A stretch of 64,000 nucleotides of DNA, taken from an uncultured Coriobacteriaceae bacterium. GTDB taxonomy: Bacteria; Actinomycetota; Coriobacteriia; Coriobacteriales; Atopobiaceae. The notes under the pieces were generated by a model that ran no database searches, was not told the origin of the DNA, and was given only the letters and a program-made list of their open reading frames with translations. The first letter of the stretch is position 1. Each line of letters opens with the position of its first letter. The position numbers were made by a program, and so were the translations under genes. Of the stretch, positions 17,597 to 25,379 are shown piece after piece. The stretch lies in NCBI GenBank assembly GCA_902798915.1, contig CADBYM010000012.1:18531-82530 (forward strand), in the 5' to 3' direction.

Positions 17597-18964
17597 CTAC
17601 AACAGGTGCGCGCAATACAGCGGCATCCGTACGCGTTCGCCCTCGACGGACATCTGCCGGGGATGTAGCACGTACTGCGTGCCCACGCGCTTGCCATACT
17701 TGGCCTTGAACTTCTCGAGCGATCTGGTGCTGTAGCGACTGGTCGACTTTACCTCCACCGGGCTCACTCGCGGCTTGAAGGCGGCATTGTCGAACTCCCT
17801 CACCAGCAAGAAGTCTATCTCCATCGTCTGAGTGGAATCCTTGCCTCCATACTGCGAGTAGTAGTACAGCTTGTCGCCCGATGCCCTTATCTGCTGCGCG
17901 ACGTAGTTCTCGACGAGCATGCCCTCGTTGATGCTCAGCTGCTCGGAAAGAATCGCCTTGTACGTGGGGTTCTGCGTAACGTCGCGATCCGCGAACGCCT
18001 CGGTGACCAAGAGACCGGTGTCCGCCATGTAGCACTTGAAGTCGTTTTCCATCGCGCTGAGGCCGAACCCTACGGAAGGATCCGACGCCTTTCGGCAAAC
18101 GTTAGCTATGTGCGAGTCACTGAGCCAGAATACAGCGTCGGCATAGTCGCGATAACGCGCATTCGACCCCAGCGATGCGAGGACGAATCGCTTCTCGTGG
18201 CGGGCGAGCTGGCCGGGGATGGCGTCAAACATCGCTGCGACCTTCGCGGAATCCGTGTCCCCATACTTGAACATGTCAGCTCTGTACACCTCAAGGATCT
18301 GCCGCTTCACCTCGTCAGCCGCAAAGAAATCCTTCTCTGCACCGAACGCCTCCACCGCCTGGGGCATCCCACCCACGAGAAGGTATTCCCTGAAGGAGCG
18401 CATCGCCAGACGGTGGATGGGGTCTGGAAGGGGATTACGCGTGCGCGCCGCTTCTGCAATCGCATCCGCCAACAGCCCGGAGGCGTCAGTCGCCCAAAGC
18501 CATTCCTCAAAGCTCATGGGATTCAAATCCATATGCTCTTCCTCGGAAGGGATGAGAATGTTGCGCACATTTCGGCGGATAGATATGAGCGAGCCCGTCT
18601 CCAGATAATCGAACCGACCATCGGCGACCAAGTGCTTGATAGCCTGGCGCGCCTCGGGAAATCCCTGCACCTCGTCGAAAACGACCAGCGACTCTCGCTC
18701 GTGCAGTCGTGTGCCGGTAATGATCTGCAGCTGGTTGAGGAAGGCGGGCACGCTGGCTATCTGTTCGACGAAAAGCCTCCTCACGTCGGGTTGCGGCAAC
18801 GAGAAGTCGATGTAGAGGTGGCTCTCGTACTCCCGTCGTGCAAACTCCTGCGATATCGTGGTCTTGCCCACGCGTCGCGCCCCCTCGATGAGCATGGCGG
18901 TCTTTCCGCCTTTCTTCTTCCAACCGAGCAGTTTGCCGTAGGCCTTCCTCGTAAACACGTTCAC
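17597..18964 (-). CDS. AAA+ ATPase with DUF4143 domain
   Basis: A 455-residue protein with Walker A IEGARRVGKTT at residues 27-37, Walker B LVVFDEVQ near 92-99, an arginine-containing LETGSLISIRRN sensor segment, and a C-terminal DUF4143 (nuclease-like) half with EIDFLLVREFD and PVEVKS. These proteins are common, often horizontally acquired, and of uncertain role. Translation appears to begin at GTG 18964; the site before it is weak. Confidence 0.87.
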   Translation of the reverse strand: MNVFTRKAYGKLLGWKKKGGKTAMLIEGARRVGKTTISQEFARREYESHLYIDFSLPQPDVRRLFVEQIASVPAFLNQLQIITGTRLHERESLVVFDEVQGFPEARQAIKHLVADGRFDYLETGSLISIRRNVRNILIPSEEEHMDLNPMSFEEWLWATDASGLLADAIAEAARTRNPLPDPIHRLAMRSFREYLLVGGMPQAVEAFGAEKDFFAADEVKRQILEVYRADMFKYGDTDSAKVAAMFDAIPGQLARHEKRFVLASLGSNARYRDYADAVFWLSDSHIANVCRKASDPSVGFGLSAMENDFKCYMADTGLLVTEAFADRDVTQNPTYKAILSEQLSINEGMLVENYVAQQIRASGDKLYYYSQYGGKDSTQTMEIDFLLVREFDNAAFKPRVSPVEVKSTSRYSTRSLEKFKAKYGKRVGTQYVLHPRQMSVEGERVRMPLYCAHLL

Positions 18965-19134
18965 CTCATTGCATCACGAAACTAAGGATTAGCAGATGCA
19001 TATTTTACACGAAACTAGGAGTATAAAGAACCTCAATCTCCCACGTAACATGATGCTCGTCAACCCAATGCTCGGCCTACAACCTAAGTATACGGAGGAG
19101 GACTTTGAAGTACGCTTTACCTCTAGGAGGCGAG

Positions 19135-19334
19135 ATGCAGAACCGCATCGCCGAACTCAGAAGCAGCCAGGGCCTCACCCAACAGGGTCTAGCCGACGAG
19201 ATAGGCGTCTCGCGGCAGACGATCATCTCACTCGAGCTTGGCGCTATAACCCTTCGATTTTCTTAGCCCACAAGATTGCCGCACGGTTTGGACTCACCAT
19301 TGAGGAAGTCTTTATCTTTGAGGAGGAAGAGTAG
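19135..19334 (+). pseudogene. Frameshifted XRE-type helix-turn-helix regulator
   Basis: AGGAGG precedes the ATG at 19135, and the frame reads MQNRIAELRSSQGLTQQGLADEIGVSRQTIISLE-, a canonical small XRE regulator, but it runs to a stop at 19264-19266. The expected end (RYNPSIFLAHKIAARFGLTIEEVF) continues in another frame from about 19245 to 19334. Inserting one C in gagcttggcgctat would restore the full 66-residue protein. A second remnant, MTTSRKNLVYM followed by a stop, begins at 19336 where a partner membrane protein gene is usually found. Confidence 0.75.
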
Positions 19335-19397
19335 CATGACCACGTCTCGAAAGAATCTCGTCTATATGTGAGAGCCGTCGCGAACCCAGCCTGCCCG

Positions 19398-20123
19398 TCA
19401 GTCAGACCTGCAGAAGATGCTCTCTACGGTCTCGGGATATTCGTCAGCGGTGCTCGCGGAATACGGGTTGAACTCCATCAGGTCGTTGAATCGCGGGACG
19501 ACGCGCCTTCTGGTCTCTGACGCCTTCCTGCCCAGGATACCGGAGAGCTCCTCGTCAGCCTCCTGTCTCATCTTTGCTTTGCTGCGCAGCATGCCGCCGC
19601 CCGACTTGGGAAAGCCAAACCGGAAGTCAACGAACGGGACGCAGGGCACGCTCGTCTCGATGGTCAGCTCGGCGTGGTCGTAATTCTTATAGCCCTTGCG
19701 TCCCACGTGGTACACCTCCTGCACGTAAAAGTCCGTCACCGATGACAGGGACAAGACCGGACTGAGCAGGCCCCCATTCGTCCTCGCGCGGAAGAGCCCC
19801 TGCGCCTCATCGAGCTCGAACGCCTCGCCACAGCGCATGACGGTCGGCTCAAAGCCCTCTGCAAGCTGCGCGTTTCGCAGGGCATACTCCAAGGTGTCGC
19901 GAATCGGGTCAAGCGCCATGGGCTTGAACGGCTTCCACAGGGTCGTGTATGTGACGCTCCTCTGGGATTTGAGCACAAGCGCCGAAGGAACCTTCCTCCT
20001 AAGCAGCGGCAGGACTAGCCCGAGGCAGCCATCGCAGATAAACCAGTCGTTCTTCCAGTTGCTGGGAAACAGTGTCGCCGCCCCACAATGGAAGCAGCTC
20101 CCCTCCTTGGGCTCAAACATCAT
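19398..20123 (-). CDS. Zinc-ribbon protein of unknown function
   Basis: About 241 residues. The N-terminus has two Cys pairs, CFHC and CDGC, about 20 residues apart, a likely zinc ribbon. A beta-rich middle with SVTDFYVQEVYHVGRKGYKNYDH follows, and the C-terminal third is charged. The start is ATG 20123 or the adjacent ATG 20120, both served by AGGAGGTGGC. I do not recognise the remainder, although similar ribbon plus beta-domain proteins occur in Firmicutes and Actinobacteria. It is flanked by decayed sequence on one side and the STAS-ligase operon end on the other. Confidence 0.72.
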   Translation of the reverse strand: MMFEPKEGSCFHCGAATLFPSNWKNDWFICDGCLGLVLPLLRRKVPSALVLKSQRSVTYTTLWKPFKPMALDPIRDTLEYALRNAQLAEGFEPTVMRCGEAFELDEAQGLFRARTNGGLLSPVLSLSSVTDFYVQEVYHVGRKGYKNYDHAELTIETSVPCVPFVDFRFGFPKSGGGMLRSKAKMRQEADEELSGILGRKASETRRRVVPRFNDLMEFNPYSASTADEYPETVESIFCRSD

Positions 20124-20195
20124 GCCACCTCCTCGACTGGTCATTTCTCATTCTATAGGTATTATGAGGGCGGCAGACAAGGCATGCATCATTTT

Positions 20196-20237
20196 GGAGC
20201 ACCCTTCCGGGAAGGGTGTTCCCAGAAGGGTGCTCCA
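20196..20237. repeat. GGAGCACCCTTC palindrome with two alternative right arms
   Basis: GGAGCACCCTTC (20196-20207) can pair with GAAGGGTGTTCC (20211-20222, one G-U) or exactly with GAAGGGTGCTCC (20226-20237). A close relative is found at 44371-44399, after the second LanM gene. The two mark both outer ends of the lanthipeptide locus and may be REP-like repeats or terminators. Confidence 0.6.
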
Positions 20238-20242
20238 CAACC

Positions 20243-20267
20243 ATGGGCCGGCGTGGAGCCGGCCCAT
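20243..20267 (-). terminator. Hairpin after the STAS-ligase gene
   Basis: Perfect 10-bp stem ATGGGCCGGC / GCCGGCCCAT with a 5-nt loop, 15 bp after the stop of the minus-strand ligase gene. There is no clear U-tract. Confidence 0.45.
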
Positions 20268-20281
20268 GCATCAGGCTATCG

Positions 20282-22168
20282 CTAACGCTTCTTTGCCAGC
20301 CTTGCCGCCTTCTCGTTCATGAGCTTCTTGAGCGTAATCGCGTCCACCTTGCCGTTAGAGAGCATCGGGAACGCTTTGAACGCAAAGATGAACGCGGGAA
20401 TCTTGAACTTGGCGACGCGCTTCGCAAGGAACGCCTTGAGCTCATCGGCGTCGAGTTCCTTACCATCCTGCATGACCACCGAGGCACCCACGACCTCACC
20501 ATAGAAGTCATCGGGAACACCTTGGACCTTTACGTCGGTCACGCCCGGGAACTCGGAGATGGCCTCAGCGACCTCGCTCGGCATGATGTTCTCGCCACCA
20601 CGTATGATGAGCTCCTTGGCACGGCCCGTCAGATGCAGGTAGCCCTCCTCGTCGAGGAAGCCGAGGTCGCCCGTGCGCAGCCAGCCACTGCTGTCGACCG
20701 CCTGTAGGTCGAGCGCCGCCTTGTAGTAGCAGGTCATAAGGTTGAAGCCCTCGACCATAATCTCGCCGGACGTGCCGGTGGGAAGGTCTTCCCCGGTCTC
20801 GGGGTCGACAACCTTGATGCGAATGTTGCTCAGGGGCTTGCCGACGGTCGTCGCGACATGCTCGATGGTGTCATCGATGGCGGTCATGCTGACGGGCGCC
20901 ATCTCGGAGAGGCCGTACGCGCAGATGAAGTGGTTGTTCGGGAACATCTCGCCCATGCGCAGAACCTGCGGCTCCGTGGCAGCGGCACCGGCCAGAATCG
21001 TGACACGCAGCGAAGAGACCCTGCTGGGGTCGAACTCCTTGTTTGCCATGATGGCGAGCACCATGGTGGGGACCGAGTGGAAGAGCGTGCAGCGATTCTC
21101 CTCGATCGTGTCGAGAATCACGTTCGTCCTCATGCTGTCGGGAATGATGATGAGGCTGTCCTTGAGGAGGCAGGCAGAAAGGCACGGGTTGAGGCCGAAG
21201 ATGTGGAAGAGCGGCAGAATCAGGCAGAGCTTGTCGTCGCTCGTCATCCGCATGGTCTCCGCCATGCTGTCCGCCGCGTTGAGGACGTTGTATGCAGAGA
21301 GGAGCACACCCTTGGGCACGCCCGTCGAACCCGAGGTGTAGATCATGACGCAGATGTCGTCGGACTCTACCTTACCGTCGAAGAGACCCTTCACGGCAGG
21401 ATACTCCCCCAGACGGTCCTTGAAGCTGGCTCCCTGGGAGATGTTGTACACCTGCTCGATGGGGCACTCTGCATCGCCCTTCAGACGCTCCGCGAATGCC
21501 TCGAAGTCCACGCAGGCGCTCGCCTCGCCGACGCACAGGTGAGTGATGTCACCCACCTTCGCGGCGCTGATAAGCTCCGCGTCGCTGTAGGAGGGATTCA
21601 TCAAGCATGCGACGGCGCCGAGCTTCTGTATCGCAAAGAAGCAGATGATCCAGTTGGCAGAGTTCGCAGAGAAGATGGCCACATGGCTGCCCTTGCGCAC
21701 ACCTAGCCGGAAGAGGTCGTGGGCGCAAATCTGCGCACAAGCCTCGAGGTCAGCCCACGTGTAGGTGACGCCCAGATGCTTGAGGATGGGCACGTCCGGG
21801 GACTTCTCGCCCTTGCTGGCCAAAATATCCTTGTAGGAACGGTAGATGTAGGAGGCCGCATCCTCGCCGACCTCATAGATGTCGAAGACGCTGTCGTAGC
21901 CGGTCATGCGGAATATGTCGGCGACCTCAGGAGAGACGTTTGTTATTGACACGTTGTTCGCGCCGAACTTCTTGCCGGTCGCCATCACGACGCGCAATCC
22001 CGCAGACGAGATGTACTCCACATCACGGAAGTCAAAGACCACCTGTTCCGCATTAACCGCAAGTCCATCGACCACAGCTTGAAGATCCGTATAGGTATTC
22101 GCATCGACTCGACCAGACACCACTATTTGAGTGACGCCCCCGTTCAGCACTGTTGCTTCAGCTTTCAT
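20282..22168 (-). CDS. STAS domain fused to adenylate-forming acyl/aryl ligase (copy 1)
   Basis: A 628-residue fusion. Residues 1-~110 are an anti-sigma-antagonist STAS domain with the phosphorylatable-serine motif YISSAGLRVV at 52-61. Residues ~125-620 are an ANL-superfamily ligase with intact A3 (YTSGSTGVPKG), A5 (YGLSEM), A7/A8 (GWLRTGDLG, GRAKELIIRGGENI) and A10 lysine (LSNGKVD) motifs. The ligase part should activate a carboxylic acid as acyl-AMP and load it on CoA or a carrier; the substrate is unknown. The STAS part suggests control by phosphorylation. A second copy of the same architecture is at 30988-32877. It is the last gene of a minus-strand operon with the SpoIIE phosphatase and LanM1. 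The ATG at 22168 has AAGGGG upstream. Confidence 0.88.
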   Translation of the reverse strand: MKAEATVLNGGVTQIVVSGRVDANTYTDLQAVVDGLAVNAEQVVFDFRDVEYISSAGLRVVMATGKKFGANNVSITNVSPEVADIFRMTGYDSVFDIYEVGEDAASYIYRSYKDILASKGEKSPDVPILKHLGVTYTWADLEACAQICAHDLFRLGVRKGSHVAIFSANSANWIICFFAIQKLGAVACLMNPSYSDAELISAAKVGDITHLCVGEASACVDFEAFAERLKGDAECPIEQVYNISQGASFKDRLGEYPAVKGLFDGKVESDDICVMIYTSGSTGVPKGVLLSAYNVLNAADSMAETMRMTSDDKLCLILPLFHIFGLNPCLSACLLKDSLIIIPDSMRTNVILDTIEENRCTLFHSVPTMVLAIMANKEFDPSRVSSLRVTILAGAAATEPQVLRMGEMFPNNHFICAYGLSEMAPVSMTAIDDTIEHVATTVGKPLSNIRIKVVDPETGEDLPTGTSGEIMVEGFNLMTCYYKAALDLQAVDSSGWLRTGDLGFLDEEGYLHLTGRAKELIIRGGENIMPSEVAEAISEFPGVTDVKVQGVPDDFYGEVVGASVVMQDGKELDADELKAFLAKRVAKFKIPAFIFAFKAFPMLSNGKVDAITLKKLMNEKAARLAKKR

Positions 22169-22305
22169 GCAATCCCCTTATACATTGTTTCCGAAATGAA
22201 GACTTCCAAAGCTACCAGATCGCAAAGGGATACTACCTCAGGCACGGACGCAGAATCGTCCGGACCACCTTTCCAGCCATAGGCTCTTTGAGCGAACCTA
22301 GCCAC
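22165..22305 (-). CDS. Possible 46-residue coupled ORF before the STAS-ligase
   Basis: A GTG-initiated frame (MARFAQRAYGWKGGPDDSA...) ends in TGA that overlaps the ATG of the STAS-ligase (ATGA). GGGAGG lies 8 bases before the GTG. An alternative ATG two bases upstream in another frame gives a 24-residue peptide (MWLGSLKEPM...). No family is recognised. The arrangement suggests translational coupling, but codon evidence is thin and it may be leader sequence only. Confidence 0.35.
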   Translation of the reverse strand: MARFAQRAYGWKGGPDDSASVPEVVSLCDLVALEVFISETMYKGIA

Positions 22306-22492
22306 ATGGTATTCCTCCCGATTCCTTCCTCCCACAGGTATTCAATAACAAGAGAATAGCAGAATATCCTTCTGTTCTGCTTAGACCATACATTGATAAT
22401 AGCCCAGCCATATAACGCACTTCCTAGATAGGTACTCCATACTATGCCCTGCAGTGACGAAACGCTCTCCCAAAAGAGTGTTCCCATTCCGC

Positions 22493-25300
22493 TCAGAACA
22501 CGGAGATCAAGCGTGGGTCGACGTAGCGTAACAACACGTAACCGATTCCGGAAATGCCCCAGAGGAAGGACGCGTCGTCCGACTGCCTCCAACCAGAGCC
22601 ATGCAGAACGTAGGACCCGAACACGCGCTTGCGCCCAACCACACCCGCGAGAAGCCGCCCCGCCTCCTGACGCCTTCCTCGCGAGAGCAGGTACTCTCCC
22701 ACCGACAGGTTTCCGCAGCACAGCACGTCACGCTCCTGCGGCGTAAACTCGATGCAGGCCCCATCTGCTCGGACAAGCACCTGCTCTGCCATCTCACGCA
22801 CCACACCGTCGGTCGTTCCCTCCGCCACCATGAGCGCAGCGAGCCCAACGCCCGGTGCTCCAGAGCAGATGCCATGCGTATATCTATCGGATACGGGCGT
22901 CTTACGCAAATCGGGCCACGTCCCTATGCGGTCGTTGTAGGCTGACAGTTCGAACGCGAGCGCGTCCCGAATGGCTGTGTCCACGTCAATTCCGAAGGCG
23001 CGGGAGCCTTGAGACAGTGCAGCGGCGATTCCTGCCTGGCCATGGCCGAATCCGCTCATGGGCCACGCAGCTTCAAGCGTCTTCCACAGCCGCCCGTCAT
23101 CACCAATCCCACGCTGCTCAAGCATCCGGTTGGCGAGGCGCTGGGCCAGCGCGGCAGCAGCCTCGCTATGCTGCGCCGCCGGACTCCGGGCAAGGGCAAG
23201 CAGCAGTCCCGAAACACCCGAATACACGTCCGTGCGCAATGCGTGCTCGACGTCAACACGCCCAAGCGCCACCAAGAGACGCTCGCGCAGGTCGCGCGCA
23301 CGTTCGTGGAGCGCGACCAGACCCTCCCCTCCCTCGAGTGCGTCAATGATGAGGTCAAGCGTGCGAAGAACCCCCGCAAGTCCGTCCGACAGACCAAACG
23401 GCACCGATTGCTCAGGAATCGCGCGCGCAAGCTCGAGGCATGCGATGACCTCCTCGATTCTGTCCAAACAGTCAGAGAGACGCAAACATGCGCGCGAACC
23501 AACCTTCGCATCACGCACCCGAGACGCGAGCGCCGCAAGAAACACAGCCACGCCCCCAAGACCGTTGCCAAACGAAATGGTCGAGCGCGTCAGCGCGTTG
23601 TGTTCGCTCCGGAAGAGCCACGACGATTCCCCGGAAGGCGACTCAATCACGAGGCCCTCGAGTCTGTGGAAGATGTCACAGGCCTCGTCGAGAGCAGATT
23701 CTACGTCCAGCGGCTCATCCGCGAGCTCGCAGGGCAAAAGGGGCACATCGCTGCTCACCAGCGCCCCGTGGAGATTGCTCGCAAGGACAGCACGTGCGAA
23801 GGAGCGGTGTGGTTGATCCAGCGCCTCAATGCGCTCGAGTGCCCGATCCGTTGCGCTGGCCATAAGAAGGCGCGTGTCGGACGTGCCGTTCGAACCGGTG
23901 ATCGTGCACGAACCCGCCTCGGCGTAAAAGTAGGGAATGTCACCTTCCAAGAGACAGGCAATCTCACTCTCTGCAAGGGGTGACCTCGTGTTCTCGAGAC
24001 CGCGCACGAGGGGCCGATACAGCACGCTCAGCAGCTCGACTCTCTTGGCGGATTCGTAAGCGTCGCGACGTCTAAGCCTTTCGAGCAAACGAATGTACAC
24101 CTCCGTGTTGCGCAGAAGCCGCCTCACAGGGATGTGCGCTACCGCGCGCACATCTTGCGCCAGCTCATCGGCATGTGCGGCAAGCCGTGCCAGGGCCTCA
24201 TCGAAGCCGGACAAAACGTCCTCCTCGTAGCCCCTCACGTCGCGCTCGCGCCCATCCCAGAGCGGAAGGCACCCGTGGCCTTGCGCCAGCAGAGGGCTGA
24301 CATTGCCTTCCTTGCCAATGAGGGCAGGGAGCAGCGCGCTCTTTTTGAGCGTGCCCATGAGGTCGTTTCCGAAGCCCCTCGAAGAGTCACCAAGGTTTGG
24401 AGAAGTTCTAGAATCGCCAAGACGTATGGGCTCGCCAGCGATAACGGTCTCCGTGTCGATGAGCGAGGGGCACTCGCCCGAGGCCACGAAGTTCTCGCAG
24501 TGAAGGTCCTCCGACCCTAGGACCTGGAAGAGTGCCGCCGCACGACCGAAGTTGCGCCAGTACCGAGCGACGCCGGCCTCGTCGTCCACGGGTCTGCGCT
24601 CGACGAACTCGGCAAAGCCCCAGTGCCCCGACTCGTCTTGCCGCACGATCATGCGGGGCTGTGCGAGGGCCCCGGCGAGATACGTGCGCGCAAGATGGGC
24701 AAACCAGAGGTCGATGTCGCAATTGCGGGGCTTGTAGACGAAGCGCCCGGCCTCACATGAGATGATGGCCGTGCGCCTGCCGCCGTCACGACAGTTCTCG
24801 AGGCGCATGTCCATGCGGTCGATAATACCAATCCCACCGTCCACTCCACCACCGAGCAACTCATTGACGATGCGGTGGCTGTCTCGGGCTATACGCTCCA
24901 GCAGCTCTAGCGTCGTCGCGACGAATCGCGTCGTTTCCCTCAGGAGTACCTCGCGCAAGAGCGGAGCCACCTCATCGACGACAACCCCGCCCGTAGCCTT
25001 GATTCGCTCCGCCGCGACTTCGCGCGCGCTTTGCAGCTCGGCACTTGGGGCAAGGCTGCTGTTGAGGCCCCACAGCATGTTCCTCCGCGCGAGGATAGGC
25101 GTCACTAAGGCATCAATCGTGTCTTGGGCGCATGAGGCGAGCCGAAGGCAGAAGCCCCCCATGAGCTGCGACCGACACTCGGGGGACAGCATGCTCTCAA
25201 ATCGCGTTCCCACGAATTCGCGCAACGCCCGTGTAATACAGGGCCTCAGCAAAACCTCCGAGCAGGGCTCACCCAAGGCATTCTCATAGGGCGGACGCAT
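22493..25300 (-). CDS. Class II lanthipeptide synthetase LanM, copy 1
   Basis: A 935-residue bifunctional enzyme. The N-terminal ~600 residues are the kinase-like dehydratase (GGRRTAIISCEAGRFVYKP; EDLHCENFVASGECPSLIDTETV) that phosphorylates and eliminates Ser/Thr in a precursor. The C-terminal ~330 residues are the LanC-like cyclase with FGHGQAGIAAAL, GICSGAPG and LCCGN. The zinc ligands would be Cys812, Cys861 and Cys862, so the usual Cys-His-Gly is Cys-Cys-Gly, the feature of substrate-tolerant ProcM-like LanMs. The open frame extends upstream past 25800, antisense to nothing but into the phosphatase gene; the start MRPPYEN at 25300 is chosen because GGAGG lies 10 bases before it and homology to LanM2 begins there. 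No precursor gene is adjacent. Confidence 0.9.
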   Translation of the reverse strand: MRPPYENALGEPCSEVLLRPCITRALREFVGTRFESMLSPECRSQLMGGFCLRLASCAQDTIDALVTPILARRNMLWGLNSSLAPSAELQSAREVAAERIKATGGVVVDEVAPLLREVLLRETTRFVATTLELLERIARDSHRIVNELLGGGVDGGIGIIDRMDMRLENCRDGGRRTAIISCEAGRFVYKPRNCDIDLWFAHLARTYLAGALAQPRMIVRQDESGHWGFAEFVERRPVDDEAGVARYWRNFGRAAALFQVLGSEDLHCENFVASGECPSLIDTETVIAGEPIRLGDSRTSPNLGDSSRGFGNDLMGTLKKSALLPALIGKEGNVSPLLAQGHGCLPLWDGRERDVRGYEEDVLSGFDEALARLAAHADELAQDVRAVAHIPVRRLLRNTEVYIRLLERLRRRDAYESAKRVELLSVLYRPLVRGLENTRSPLAESEIACLLEGDIPYFYAEAGSCTITGSNGTSDTRLLMASATDRALERIEALDQPHRSFARAVLASNLHGALVSSDVPLLPCELADEPLDVESALDEACDIFHRLEGLVIESPSGESSWLFRSEHNALTRSTISFGNGLGGVAVFLAALASRVRDAKVGSRACLRLSDCLDRIEEVIACLELARAIPEQSVPFGLSDGLAGVLRTLDLIIDALEGGEGLVALHERARDLRERLLVALGRVDVEHALRTDVYSGVSGLLLALARSPAAQHSEAAAALAQRLANRMLEQRGIGDDGRLWKTLEAAWPMSGFGHGQAGIAAALSQGSRAFGIDVDTAIRDALAFELSAYNDRIGTWPDLRKTPVSDRYTHGICSGAPGVGLAALMVAEGTTDGVVREMAEQVLVRADGACIEFTPQERDVLCCGNLSVGEYLLSRGRRQEAGRLLAGVVGRKRVFGSYVLHGSGWRQSDDASFLWGISGIGYVLLRYVDPRLISVF

Positions 25301-25379
25301 CTCTCGGCAACCTCCTCGATTGACAAAGGGGTTTCTCAAACCGTTGGTCGAGCAGCCAGCACAACCATCGCACCGCCCA

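Noticed and set aside
19135..19334. Programmed frameshift in the XRE regulator
   Set aside because: No slippery heptamer or downstream structure at the junction, and the following gene is also truncated, which favours decay.
20282..22168. Reading the STAS-ligases as two separate genes
   Set aside because: The frame is continuous, both paralogues have the same junction, and no ribosome-binding site or start is seen at the domain border.
22233..22307. 24-residue peptide MWLGSLKEPM... as a second lanthipeptide precursor
   Set aside because: Too short for a leader plus core, no Gly-Gly or Nif11 sequence and only one Cys; kept only as an alternative small ORF.
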